Below, piece after piece: positions 46,198 to 54,690 of a DNA stretch of 64,000 nucleotides. The notes beneath the pieces are model-generated. The model worked only from the letters and a program-made list of their open reading frames with translations, ran no database searches and was not told the DNA's origin. A program made the translations under genes and the position numbers. The stretch comes from JBKPNX01 sp046732855. Lineage in GTDB: Bacteria > Pseudomonadota > Alphaproteobacteria > Geminicoccales > Geminicoccaceae. The first letter of the stretch is position 1. Each line of letters begins with the position of its first letter. Location: contig JBKPNX010000064.1 in the NCBI GenBank assembly GCA_046732855.1, positions 1-64,000 on the forward strand. Direction: 5' to 3'.

Positions 46198-48243
46198 CTA
46201 ATCGAATCCCGCCTTGCGCAGGCCGTCGGCGTAGTGCTCGGCATCCGCAGCGCGCTGGAAGGGCTCCATGGCGAGCAACCAGTCGATACAGGTGATGTCT
46301 TTGGGGAACATGCCGCGGGCGAGCTGCCGGCGATGGTGGCGACGAACGGTGTCGCGATGCGCAGGGCAGTCCTCGAGCCGCCCCAGGTGGGCGCACGCGG
46401 CCGCGATGAAGGCCGGCGTGTTGCACAGCGCCTCGGGCGCCGGCGCCATGGTCGCGAGCGCTTCCTCGTGCAGTCGGGCGCTGAACAGCGCGATGCCCGC
46501 GAAGGCGGCGTACCATTCCGGATGATGGGGTGCCAGGCGGAGCGCGCTGCGGCCCGCCTCGACCGCCACCTCGTGGTCGCCGATCAGCGCCATCGCCACG
46601 GCTGCGTGCGCGAGCACGTCGGCGTCGTTGGGGTTGAGCTCGAGCGCCCTGAGCAGCTGCCGGCGCGCGCCGTCGTAGTCGCGGCCGTAGAGCTGCGCCA
46701 GGCCGAGGATACAGTGCGCGCGGTGGTCACGCTCGTCGAGCTCGACTGCCCGGCGGGCGAAATCCAGGGCCTCCTTGCGCAGGAAGAACCAGTGATTCCA
46801 GGAGAAGCAGGCCCATTCGTTCAGGTTCGCCATGGCGAGCCCGACGTAGGCGCGCGCGAACCCGGCGTCCTTGGCCACCGCCTGTTGGAAGCAGCGACGG
46901 GCCTCGCCGATCGCAGCGAGATCAGCGCGTCTGAGGGCGCCCCAGCCGCGCAGCCAGAGATCGTAAGCCCCGAGATCATCCGGCCGTGCGCACCGCGCCG
47001 TCTCGAGGCGCGCATCCTCGATCCGGCCGACCAGCATCGCGACGATGCGGCGCGCCACCTCGTCCTGGAATTTGAAGAGGCCGCTTATCGGGCAGTCGTA
47101 GCGCTCCGCCCAGAGCTGACGGGCGGTGTCGGTTTCGACCAGGCGCACGGTGATCCTGACGCCCCGGCCGGCCGGCCGCAGCACGCCCTCGAGCACGTAA
47201 GCCGTGCCCAGTTCGGCCCCGACCCGGTCCGGCGGCACGTCGGCATCGCGGAACGCCAACGCCGTCCGCGGCGCGATCACGTCGAGCTCGCGGAACCGGC
47301 CGAGCTCGGTCGCGATGTCCTCAGCCATGCCGTCGACCAGGTAGCGATCGGCCTCGTCTGCGACGCCGCGAAACGACAGCACGGCGATCGAGGGGCGGAG
47401 CCGAAGCTGCGAGCGTCGCCGCGCCCGATCCTCGCGCGCGCTCCTCAGCACCGCCCTGCGCTCGGGCACACCATCGGCCTCGCATGACGGCGTGTCCTGC
47501 CCGACTGCGCCGTCCGGCAGCAGCTTCGAAAGCTCGGCTCGCAGCCGCTCGGTTTCCGGATCCGGGGGCACGCCGAGTTCGCGCTCGAGCACCTCGCGGC
47601 AGCGGCGGTACTGGTCGAGCGCCCCGCCGACCCGGTCCTGGTACATGTACAGGCGGATCAGCGAGCGATGGACGCTCTCCTGCAGGGGATCGAGCGCGAT
47701 CAGGCGCAACGCGACCTGGATCGCGCGGTCGATGGCGCCGGTGGCCACATAATGGTCGAGCAGGCGGCGCAGGACCGCGTGCAGCGTTTCGTCCAGCCGC
47801 CGCCGCTCGGTCAGCAGCCATTGCTCGAAGATCTCGCCGCAATCGGCGAAACCCTCGAGGAAGTTGCCGCGATGGAGATCTGCGGCGCGTTCCAAAGTCT
47901 CAGGGGTGCCGTCGGCGGCGAGCCTCAGGAACAGCCCGACATCCACGTCCACACTGCCCGGCCGGACCGCCAGCTGGTTGCGGTCGACCGCCAGGCAGTC
48001 CCTCGCGTCCGCCGGCAGGCTCTCGCGCAGGCGCGAAAGCGCCTTGCGCAGGTTGGCCCGCCCCTCGCGGGCCGCCTGGTCGCCCCAGAGCAAGTCGGCC
48101 AGCTTGTCGCGGCGGTGACCCTGCTCCGGGTTCGCCGCGAGGTAGGCGAACAGCGCTCGCACCTTGCTCGTGGGGAAGGTGAGCACGTCGCCGGTGCCGG
48201 AGCGACAGTCGAACCCGCCCAAGAGATAGAGCTGGAGGGGCAT
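46198..48243 (-). CDS. BTAD-type transcriptional regulator with TolB-like and TPR regions
   Basis: This 681-residue predicted regulator has, in order, an OmpR/SARP-like winged helix (about 1-95, with FPTSKVRALFAYLAANPEQG), a bacterial transcriptional activation domain (about 96-245, ERRRLDETLHAVLRRLLDHY), a TolB/FlgO-like domain (about 290-420, SIAVLSFRGVADEADRYLVD then GTAYVLEGVLRPAGRGVRIT) and TPR helices (about 440-660, RRAVELDERDHRAHCILGLA). No catalytic domain is visible. It is divergent from a methyltransferase gene across 145 bp, which is its likely target. Confidence 0.85.
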   Translation of the reverse strand: MPLQLYLLGGFDCRSGTGDVLTFPTSKVRALFAYLAANPEQGHRRDKLADLLWGDQAAREGRANLRKALSRLRESLPADARDCLAVDRNQLAVRPGSVDVDVGLFLRLAADGTPETLERAADLHRGNFLEGFADCGEIFEQWLLTERRRLDETLHAVLRRLLDHYVATGAIDRAIQVALRLIALDPLQESVHRSLIRLYMYQDRVGGALDQYRRCREVLERELGVPPDPETERLRAELSKLLPDGAVGQDTPSCEADGVPERRAVLRSAREDRARRRSQLRLRPSIAVLSFRGVADEADRYLVDGMAEDIATELGRFRELDVIAPRTALAFRDADVPPDRVGAELGTAYVLEGVLRPAGRGVRITVRLVETDTARQLWAERYDCPISGLFKFQDEVARRIVAMLVGRIEDARLETARCARPDDLGAYDLWLRGWGALRRADLAAIGEARRCFQQAVAKDAGFARAYVGLAMANLNEWACFSWNHWFFLRKEALDFARRAVELDERDHRAHCILGLAQLYGRDYDGARRQLLRALELNPNDADVLAHAAVAMALIGDHEVAVEAGRSALRLAPHHPEWYAAFAGIALFSARLHEEALATMAPAPEALCNTPAFIAAACAHLGRLEDCPAHRDTVRRHHRRQLARGMFPKDITCIDWLLAMEPFQRAADAEHYADGLRKAGFD

Positions 48244-48388
48244 CTTGGCGGACCTCCTCGCGGGAGCTTATGCCGCGCGACCACAGCGTTCCAGCGCGAA
48301 CCACACGCTTGTCCCGGACTTGTCACGCCGGCGGGGACGATCGTTCGCGAGGCTGCTGCGGGCATTCGCCGGAAAGGAGGCTCGAGCC

Positions 48389-49210
48389 ATGTCCGAACAG
48401 GCAGCGCTCATGTCCGAACAGGGAGCGTGGCAACTGTCGAACGACATTGCGGTCGCCTATGAGCGCGATTTCGTTCCCGCCATCTTCGCCCAGTGGCCGC
48501 CGAAGCTCGCTGATATCGCGGTGATCGCACCGGGCGACCGGGTCCTCGACGTCGGTTGCGGGACGGGCGTCCTGGCGCGAGAAGCCGCGGTGCACGCGGG
48601 GCCTGCGGGCCGCGTGACCGGGCTCGATCTGAATGAGGGCATGCTGGCGGTGGCGCGGCGCCTGCGGCCCGAGATCGACTGGCGGCAGGGCGACGCCCTG
48701 GATCTGCCGTTCGCGGATCGCGCGTTCGATGTCGTGGTCAGTCAGTTCGCGCTCATGTTCTTCCCCGACCGCCCGCTCGCGTTGCGCGAGATGTGGCGGG
48801 TGCTGGCGCCGAGCGGCCGCCTCGCGGTTGCCGTATGCGCGCCGCTCGAACAGACCAGGGGCTATCGCCTGTTCGCGGACATCTTGCGGCGCGAAGCCGG
48901 CGAGGGCGCAGCGGCGATGGTCGAGGGCTACTTCGCGCTCGGCGACGAGACGGAGCTCTTACGCCTCGCTCGGGCGGCGGAGATCGTGAATCCGAAAATC
49001 GTGAGGGGCGAGGGTTGGGCGCGTTTCGCCTCGATCGAGGAATTCGGGCGGATCGAGATCAAAGGCTCGCCGCTCGCCGGGCTCATCGATCCAGGCGAGT
49101 TCGAGCGAATCCTCGCCGCGGCACGCGAAGCGTTGGCCGAGTTTTACGATGACCGCGGCAGGCTCGCGGTTCCTCTTGACGCCCGCATTCTGACCGCCCG
49201 CAAGGGCTGA
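48389..49210 (+). CDS. Class I SAM-dependent methyltransferase
   Basis: This 273-residue methyltransferase of the UbiE/Methyltransf_11 type binds S-adenosylmethionine through VLDVGCGTGVLAREAAVHAG and contains LDLNEGMLAVARRL and VVVSQFALMFFPDRPLALRE. ATG at 48389 follows AAAGGAGG. Two near-identical MSEQ starts lie 21 bp apart (48389 and 48410). The acceptor substrate is unknown. It sits head-to-head with the BTAD regulator at 46.2-48.2 kb, which suggests direct control. Confidence 0.85.
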   Translation: MSEQAALMSEQGAWQLSNDIAVAYERDFVPAIFAQWPPKLADIAVIAPGDRVLDVGCGTGVLAREAAVHAGPAGRVTGLDLNEGMLAVARRLRPEIDWRQGDALDLPFADRAFDVVVSQFALMFFPDRPLALREMWRVLAPSGRLAVAVCAPLEQTRGYRLFADILRREAGEGAAAMVEGYFALGDETELLRLARAAEIVNPKIVRGEGWARFASIEEFGRIEIKGSPLAGLIDPGEFERILAAAREALAEFYDDRGRLAVPLDARILTARKG

Positions 49211-49299
49211 TCGGAGCGTCAAAATCTGACTCGAGGAACGGCGGGCCTAACGACGTTTCGACCGTCGCTAAATCCGGGTCGCGCGAGCCGGCGCCGCGT

Positions 49300-49707
49300 T
49301 CAGGCGTCGTGACGCGGCAGCCAGGGGATCTGGTTGACGTCGATGCCTTCGTCGCGCAGCTCCTTGGCCTCCGCCTTGGTCGCCTCGCCGTAGATGCTGC
49401 GCTTTGCCGTTTCGCCGTGGTGCATCTTGCGCGCTTCCTCGGCGAACTTCGGCCCGACGTGATCGAAATTCTTCTCGATGTGGCTCTGCACGCCGCGCCA
49501 GACCCGCATCAGCTCCGCCGCCTGTCCGGCGTCGATCTTCGGCCGCGAGTTCACCGCCGGCGCCATCAGCGCCTTCGACACGTCCGCGCTGCCACACACC
49601 GGGCAGGCAAGGTCGCCGGCGGCAGCCTGATCATCGTAAGCCGCGCTGTCGCGAAACCACGCCTCGAACGCGTGACCGTCCTTGCAGCGCAGGTCGAACA
49701 GGATCAT
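49300..49707 (-). CDS. DUF1178 family protein
   Basis: This 135-residue protein starts MILFDLRCKDGHAFEAWFRD and has the zinc-finger-like ACPVCGSADVSKALMAP. It continues with the family's KFAEEARKMHHGETAKRSIY and ends with IPWLPR. Its function is unknown. It is the last gene of comF-grxC-DUF1178. In many alphaproteobacteria a carbon-nitrogen hydrolase lies between grxC and this gene; here only 91 bp remain. Confidence 0.9.
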   Translation of the reverse strand: MILFDLRCKDGHAFEAWFRDSAAYDDQAAAGDLACPVCGSADVSKALMAPAVNSRPKIDAGQAAELMRVWRGVQSHIEKNFDHVGPKFAEEARKMHHGETAKRSIYGEATKAEAKELRDEGIDVNQIPWLPRHDA

Positions 49708-49798
49708 GAGGTCGCGCGATCCAAGCTGGGGTAAGGCTCCGCTAGAGCTGGGATTTCAGGCGAGCACCCGCAAGACCGGGCGCCAGGGCGCGAAGGCG

Positions 49799-50059
49799 TC
49801 ACCCGGTACTTAGCATGGTGTCAAGCTCGCCGCTGCGCTCGAGTTCGGCGAGCTCGTCCGAGCCGCCGATCGGGCGGCCGTCGACGAACAGCTGCGGGAC
49901 CGTACGCCCCCCCCCAGAGCGCTCGATCATCTCGGCGCGACGCTCGGGAAACTGCCAGAGATCAATCTCGGTGAACGCGATGCCCTTCTGGGCGAGCAAA
50001 CCCTTGGCGCGCGCGCAATAGGGGCAAAAAGGCGTCGTGTAGATCTCGATCTCAGCCAT
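49799..50059 (-). CDS. grxC: Glutaredoxin 3
   Basis: This 86-residue dithiol glutaredoxin has the CPYC active site in IYTTPFCPYCARAKGLL, the cis-proline TVPQLFVDG and the glutathione-binding GGSDELAELE. It reduces disulfides and glutathione mixed disulfides in the cytoplasm, and would be recycled with glutathione kept reduced by the Gor encoded at 38.9 kb. ATG at 50059 gives the canonical length. It lies 49 bp after comF. Confidence 0.95.
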   Translation of the reverse strand: MAEIEIYTTPFCPYCARAKGLLAQKGIAFTEIDLWQFPERRAEMIERSGGGRTVPQLFVDGRPIGGSDELAELERSGELDTMLSTG

Positions 50060-50108
50060 TTCAGCGAGCGCTCGTTGTGGCACGGCTCGTGCGGAGCCGC
50101 GCCCGTGA

Positions 50109-50867
50109 TCATACAGGCATTGCCGCGTCCCGCACCACACGGGCGAGCGTGACCACGTCGACCTGGCGCGCGCCAGCCCGGCGCAGCACCCGCGCGCACG
50201 CCCCAACCGTCGCCCCGGTGGTGAGCACGTCATCGATCAGCACGACACGCCGCCCCTCGACGCGCCCGCGATGCCAGGGATGCACGCGAAACGCCCCGGC
50301 GGTGACATTATCGAGTCTGGCCTGGCCGCTCAGGCCCTGCTGGGACCGGGTCGCCCGCTGGCGTTGGAGCAGGTCCGGCACGAGTGCCAGGCCGGTCTCC
50401 TTGGCGAGCGCACGCGCCAGGATCGCCGACTGATTGTAGCCGCGCTTCAACAGCCGCCAGCGATGCAGCGGCACTGGCGTGATCAGCTCGGCATCGGCGA
50501 GCAGCTCGGCGCCGGCCCGGGATAACCAGACGCCGAAGGCGGGCGCCGTGTCGGTGCGATCGGCATGCTTGAACGCCAGGATCAGACGGCGCGAGCCGTC
50601 ATCGTAGCGTAGCGCCGCGCGCGCCCGATCGTACACGGGCGCCTCTCTGGCGCATTCGCCGCACAGCGGCGCCTCCGGCAACGCGTGAGGCAACGGGTAG
50701 CCGCACAGGCGGCATTGCGGCGGACCGAGAAAGGTGAGGCAGCGCCAACACTCGGCACAGAGACTCCCCTGCCCCTCGACCACCACCCCGCAGCGCAGGC
50801 ACCGCGGCGGCAGGACGAGATCGAGCAGCCCGTGCATGCCGCGGCGCGCCAGCGCAGCGATCGCCAT
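50109..50867 (-). CDS. ComF family phosphoribosyltransferase-like protein
   Basis: This 252-residue protein has an N-terminal four-cysteine zinc-binding region (PPRCLRCGVVVEGQGSLCAE, then CRLCGYPL and PLCGECARE). A type I phosphoribosyltransferase fold follows, with the PRPP loop VVLIDDVLTTGATVGACARV. In naturally competent bacteria ComF helps single-strand DNA uptake, and the role elsewhere is less clear. It is the first gene of the comF-grxC-DUF1178 operon. Confidence 0.9.
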   Translation of the reverse strand: MAIAALARRGMHGLLDLVLPPRCLRCGVVVEGQGSLCAECWRCLTFLGPPQCRLCGYPLPHALPEAPLCGECAREAPVYDRARAALRYDDGSRRLILAFKHADRTDTAPAFGVWLSRAGAELLADAELITPVPLHRWRLLKRGYNQSAILARALAKETGLALVPDLLQRQRATRSQQGLSGQARLDNVTAGAFRVHPWHRGRVEGRRVVLIDDVLTTGATVGACARVLRRAGARQVDVVTLARVVRDAAMPV

Positions 50868-50972
50868 GGCTCGGCCTCAATCGTTTATTCAACTTTAGGT
50901 TTATCATGCCCTGCCGCGGACGCGAGCTCAAGGCCATCCGAGAGCCGGAGTAAATCCGAAAGTTCTGAACCG

Positions 50973-51320
50973 CTAACCCGCCGGCCGGGTCTCCGCGGCG
51001 AGCCAGTCGAGATATTCCGGATTGCCCGCGACGATCGGCAGGGTAACCACGCACGGGCACTCGTAGCTGTGCAGTTCTCGGATGCGCGCGATCAGGCGTT
51101 CGACCAGCGCGCTGCGCGTCTTGAGGATCAGCACCGCCTCGCCGGCCTGCTGCACCGCACCCTGCCACCAGTAGATCGAGGTCGCGCCGTCCAGGACGTT
51201 GGCGGAGGCCGCCAAGCGTTCCTCCACGACCGTGCGGCCGATGGTCAATGCCTCCGCGCGCGAGCCGGCGGTGACATAGCACCAGCACGCGGGGACCGCT
51301 TGCTCAACGCTTTGCAGCAT
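50973..51320 (-). CDS. cutA: Divalent-cation tolerance protein CutA
   Basis: This 115-residue trimeric PII-like protein has the pattern VVEERLAASANVLDGATSIY, WWQGAVQQAGEAVLILKTRS and ELHSYECPCVVTLPIVAGNP typical of CutA1. It is linked to copper tolerance in E. coli but its general role is unsettled. Its ATG lies only 32 bp after the tRNA-Pro gene in the same direction, so it may be transcribed with the tRNA. Confidence 0.93.
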   Translation of the reverse strand: MLQSVEQAVPACWCYVTAGSRAEALTIGRTVVEERLAASANVLDGATSIYWWQGAVQQAGEAVLILKTRSALVERLIARIRELHSYECPCVVTLPIVAGNPEYLDWLAAETRPAG

Positions 51321-51352
51321 GATGGTTCGAAGCCACGCGCCCGCCGGATCAA

Positions 51353-51429
51353 TGGTCGGAGCGGCCGGATTTGAACCGGCGACCCCCAGTCCCCCAGACT
51401 GATGCGCTACCAGGCTGCGCTACGCTCCG
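51353..51429 (-). tRNA. tRNA-Pro (anticodon GGG)
   Basis: The 77-base cloverleaf includes an encoded CCA end. The acceptor stem is CGGAGCG with CGCTCCG, the D arm GCGCAGCCTGGTAGCGC, the anticodon stem TCAGT with ACTGG around the loop CTGGGGG (anticodon GGG), and the T arm GCCGGTTCAAATCCGGC. The discriminator base is A and the C1-G72 pair of the family is present. It reads Pro codons CCC and CCU. A sigma-70-like promoter lies just upstream. Confidence 0.96.
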
Positions 51430-51463
51430 ACGGCGCTGTGCGCGGCGCGAGGGCCACGGTCCG

Positions 51464-51492
51464 ACTATAGTGTGGTATTGCGCCCGCGACAA
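51464..51492 (-). promoter_or_regulatory. Sigma-70-like promoter of tRNA-Pro
   Basis: On the minus strand a -35 box TTGTCG (51487-51492) and a -10 box TATAGT (51464-51469) are separated by exactly 17 bases. The -10 box lies 34 bp before the tRNA 5' end, leaving a short leader. Both boxes are close to consensus in an otherwise GC-rich region. Confidence 0.6.
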
Positions 51493-51540
51493 TGCTCCCG
51501 CGCCTATACTCGCGGTACTCGGTTCTGGGCGTGCGCGCGC

Positions 51541-52005
51541 TCAGTCGGCGGTCTCGCGCAACGCTTCGCGCAACGCCGCCAGCTCTTCGCGGAGCTCCTG
51601 CAGGCGTTCTCGCACCTCGGGCAGCAGCTCGAGCCGCGGCCGCGCCAGCGGCTGGCGTTCGGGAGGCGCTTCGGCTCCCACTTCGCCGTCGCTCCCGGCC
51701 GGTCGTCGCTGGCCTCTCAGCAGTTTCTGCGCGCCCTTGATCGTGTAGCCCTCCTCGTACAGGAGGGAGCGGATCTGACGCAGCATGTCGACATCTTCAG
51801 GCCGGTAGTAGCGCCGGCCGCCCCCGCGCTTCAGGGGACGTACCTGGGGGAACTTGCTCTCCCAGAAGCGCAGCACATGCTGTGCCACCTCGAGCTCGCC
51901 TGCGACCTCGCTTATCGTGCGAAACGCGGCCGCCGACTTGCCGGCGCGACCGCCGGCACGCTGCCGGCCGGCGCTCTCGGCATGACCGTTGGTCGAGCGT
52001 TCCAT
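51541..52005 (-). CDS. MerR family transcriptional regulator
   Basis: This 154-residue protein has a MerR-like winged helix-turn-helix (about 29-95: FRTISEVAGELEVAQHVLRF, WESKFPQVRPLKRGGGRRYY) followed by a linker and a C-terminal coiled coil (LPEVRERLQELREELAALRE). No metal-binding cysteines are present. It directly follows ihfA with overlapping stop and start (TGATG), the standard order in alphaproteobacteria. Its targets are unknown. Confidence 0.9.
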   Translation of the reverse strand: MERSTNGHAESAGRQRAGGRAGKSAAAFRTISEVAGELEVAQHVLRFWESKFPQVRPLKRGGGRRYYRPEDVDMLRQIRSLLYEEGYTIKGAQKLLRGQRRPAGSDGEVGAEAPPERQPLARPRLELLPEVRERLQELREELAALREALRETAD

Positions 52006-52328
52006 CAGTCATCCTCCGCGTTCGGCGCACTCGAGAGATGGCCGTTGATACGGTCCTTGAGGACCTGTGAGGCGCGAAACACCAATACTCGGCGCGGCAT
52101 GATCGGCACCTCCTCGCCGGTTTTGGGATTCCGCCCAACGCGTCGGCCCTTCTGGCGGACGGAGAAGGTGCCGAACGAGGAGATCTTGACAACTCCGTCA
52201 TCGACCAAAGAATCGCTGATCTCGGTCAGGATGGAGTCCACGAGCTCGGCCGATTCGCTGCGTGATAGCCCGACTTCCTGATAGACCGCTTCGGCAAGAT
52301 CTGCCCTGGTGAGGGTCCGGCCCTTCAT
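52005..52328 (-). CDS. ihfA: Integration host factor subunit alpha
   Basis: This 107-residue DNA-bending protein forms a heterodimer with IhfB. It has the HU/IHF fold: N-terminal helices TLTRADLAEAVYQEVGLSRS, beta arms FGTFSVRQKGRRVGRNPKTG with the conserved arm-tip GRNPKTGEEV, and VLVFRASQVLKDRING. It lies between fabH (109 bp upstream) and the MerR gene, as in most alphaproteobacteria. Confidence 0.95.
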   Translation of the reverse strand: MKGRTLTRADLAEAVYQEVGLSRSESAELVDSILTEISDSLVDDGVVKISSFGTFSVRQKGRRVGRNPKTGEEVPIMPRRVLVFRASQVLKDRINGHLSSAPNAEDD

Positions 52329-52437
52329 TCTGTTCTGACCCCTGTCCGAGCCTGAGCTGGAAAAAGCTAACGGTCTCAGGCCCTTCCGTCAACAGCCGAA
52401 GACCTTGCTCTGGCTTTTTTTGGTTGGCCGGCGAAAC

Positions 52438-53409
52438 TCACCAACGCACGACCGCAGCACCCCAGGTAAAACCGCCTCCCATTGCATTCATTACGATCAG
52501 TTGATCGGAGCGCAGCCGGCCGTCGGCGTCGGCCTCGGCGAGCGCCAACGGGATCGAGGCGGCCGAGGTATTGGCGTGGCGGTCGACCGTGACCAGGATC
52601 CGCTCGGGCGGGATTTCCAGCCGCCGTCCGACCCCCTCGAGGATCCGGATGTTGGCCTGATGCGGGACCAGCCAGTCGACGTCCTCCACGCCCAGGCCGA
52701 GCTGACCGAGGACCTGGCGCGTCGCCGCGGTCAGCTCGTGGATCGCCTGGCGGAAGACTTCGCGCCCGTTCATGCGCAGATGACCGGTCGTGCCGGTGGA
52801 GGACGGGCCGCCGTCGACGTACAGGTCCTCGTAGTGGCGGCCATCCGAGCCGAGATGCGTGGCCAGCACGCCGCGATCGAACGGGGTGCCGGTACCGCGC
52901 TCGGCGCGCAACACGACGGCGCCGGCGCCATCGCCGAACAGCACGCAGGTGCGGCGATCCTGCCAGTCGAGCAGACGCGAAAACGTTTCACTGCCAACGA
53001 CCAGCGCTGTCCGCGCCTGATTCAGGATCAGGAAGTTATTGGCGACCGCCAGCGCATAGACGAAGCCGCTGCACACCGCCTGAAGGTCGAACGCCGCGGC
53101 CCGGACCAAACCCAGCTTGCGCTGGACCGCCGTCGCGCACGCCGGGAACGTGTTGTCCGGGGTCGAGGTGGCGAGGACCAGAAGATCGACCCGCTCCGGG
53201 CCGATGCCGGCACGTTCCAGCGCCGCCCGGGCCGCCGCGCTGGCCAGATCCGAGGTAAGCTCGCCCGCCGCCGCGATGTGGCGCTGCCGGATACCGGTGC
53301 GCTCGATGATCCAAGCATCGCTGGTGTCGACCGTTTCGGCCAGCTGGTCGTTGCTAACGACTCTGGCCGGCAGGTACGCCCCGGTGGCGATCACTCGCGC
53401 GCGCAGCAT
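52438..53409 (-). CDS. fabH: 3-oxoacyl-ACP synthase III
   Basis: FabH condenses acetyl-CoA with malonyl-ACP to start fatty-acid synthesis. The 323-residue protein has the complete catalytic triad: Cys113 in LQAVCSGFVYAL, His250 in VPHQANIRI and Asn280 in DRHANTSAASI. The C-terminus GGGFTWGAAVVRW is typical. It directly abuts plsX without a gap, so the two are translated in tandem. Confidence 0.96.
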   Translation of the reverse strand: MLRARVIATGAYLPARVVSNDQLAETVDTSDAWIIERTGIRQRHIAAAGELTSDLASAAARAALERAGIGPERVDLLVLATSTPDNTFPACATAVQRKLGLVRAAAFDLQAVCSGFVYALAVANNFLILNQARTALVVGSETFSRLLDWQDRRTCVLFGDGAGAVVLRAERGTGTPFDRGVLATHLGSDGRHYEDLYVDGGPSSTGTTGHLRMNGREVFRQAIHELTAATRQVLGQLGLGVEDVDWLVPHQANIRILEGVGRRLEIPPERILVTVDRHANTSAASIPLALAEADADGRLRSDQLIVMNAMGGGFTWGAAVVRW

Positions 53410-54453
53410 CTACGACGCTCGCGCGTGCCGCCGCCGGTTCGCCTCCTCGTCCAGCCGGTTCAGTTCGGCCGTGATTCGTTGGTTGGTGCCCTGCTGCACC
53501 AGATCGACCGCGACGCCGATGGCATTGGCGAAGCCGAGGGCGTCGGTGCCGCCGTGGCTCTTGACCACGACGCCGTTCAAACCGAGAAACATGGCGCCGT
53601 TGTAGCGGCGCGGATCGAGCCGCTGGCGCAGCAGTTGCAGCGCCGGCTTGGCCAGCAGATAGCCCATCTGGGCCACGAGCGAGCTCTTGAACGCTTCGCG
53701 CAGGAACTGCGTGTACAGGCCGACGGTGCCTTCCAACACCTTGAGCGCGACATTGCCGGTGAAGCCGTCGGTGACGACCACGTCGACTTTGCCGCTGGTC
53801 AGGTCGGTACCTTCGACGAAGCCGCGAAACTCGATCGGCAGAGGGCTCGCGCGCAGCGCCGCGGCCGCCTCCCGGATGGTGTCGTGTCCCTTGACCTCCT
53901 CGGTACCGATGTTGAGCAGCCCGACGGTCGGCTTGGTCACGCCCAGCACGGCGCGGGCGAAAACCTCGCCCATGACCGCGAACTGGACCAGATTGTCGGC
54001 GTCGCACTCGCTGTTGGCGCCCAGATCGAGGAACACGGCCTCGCTGCGCCGGGTCGGCATCAGCGAAGCGATCGCCGGCCGATCGATGCCGGGTAGGGTC
54101 TTGAGGACGAACTTCGCCAGCGCCATGAGCGCGCCCGTGTTGCCGGCCGACACGGCGGCGCTCGCCCGCCCGGCCTTCACCGCCTCGATCGCCAGGCACA
54201 TGCTCGTGCCGCGTCCCTGGCGCAGGACCTGGGATGGCCTGGCATCGGGGTCGACCCGCTCGGGCGTGTGCTCGATCTGCGCGCGGGTGGCCAGCTGCCC
54301 GCGCGCGCGCAGCAGGCTGCGCAGCTGGCGCTCGTCGCCGTACAGCAGGAAGCGCAGGTCGCGAAACCGTTCCCGCGCCATGTCCGCACCGGCAATCACC
54401 ACCTGCGGCGCGTGATCGCCGCCCATGGCGTCGAGAGCGATGGTCAGGGTCAC
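53410..54453 (-). CDS. plsX: Phosphate acyltransferase PlsX
   Basis: PlsX makes acyl-phosphate from acyl-ACP for phospholipid synthesis. The 347-residue protein begins LTIALDAMGGDHAPQVVIAG and contains ASAAVSAGNTGALMALAKFV, FLDLGANSECDADNLVQFAV and the terminal GAMFLGLNGVVVKSHGGTDA. It lies 13 bp downstream of rpmF and directly precedes fabH, the classical cluster. Confidence 0.96.
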   Translation of the reverse strand: MTLTIALDAMGGDHAPQVVIAGADMARERFRDLRFLLYGDERQLRSLLRARGQLATRAQIEHTPERVDPDARPSQVLRQGRGTSMCLAIEAVKAGRASAAVSAGNTGALMALAKFVLKTLPGIDRPAIASLMPTRRSEAVFLDLGANSECDADNLVQFAVMGEVFARAVLGVTKPTVGLLNIGTEEVKGHDTIREAAAALRASPLPIEFRGFVEGTDLTSGKVDVVVTDGFTGNVALKVLEGTVGLYTQFLREAFKSSLVAQMGYLLAKPALQLLRQRLDPRRYNGAMFLGLNGVVVKSHGGTDALGFANAIGVAVDLVQQGTNQRITAELNRLDEEANRRRHARAS

Positions 54454-54466
54454 GGGCGGAGCCCGC

Positions 54467-54661
54467 TCAGGCGGTCGCGGTGTCCGCGACCTGAACGATT
54501 ACCTCGCGGCCGTCGTAATAACCGCACGCCTGGCAGATGTGGTGCGCCAGCTTGAGTTCGCCACAGTTCGAGCACTCACCCAAGTTGACGGCGCGCAATC
54601 GATGGTGCGAACGCCGCATGTTGCGCTTGGATTTCGACACCTTCCTCTTCGGTACGGCCAT
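54467..54661 (-). CDS. rpmF: 50S ribosomal protein L32
   Basis: This 64-residue protein starts MAVPKRKVSKSKRNMRRSHH and keeps the zinc-binding pattern CSNCGELKLAHHICQACGYY (four cysteines). It is therefore the zinc-containing form of L32, with no zinc-free paralogue in the window. It sits in the conserved yceD-rpmF-plsX-fabH order. Confidence 0.97.
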   Translation of the reverse strand: MAVPKRKVSKSKRNMRRSHHRLRAVNLGECSNCGELKLAHHICQACGYYDGREVIVQVADTATA

Positions 54662-54690
54662 AGCTCAAACCTCGTTCGACGCGGGTGCGC

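Noticed and set aside
46198..48243. Adenylate cyclase or kinase activity for the TPR regulator
   Set aside because: The N-terminal region is a winged helix plus BTAD; no cyclase or kinase catalytic motifs were seen.
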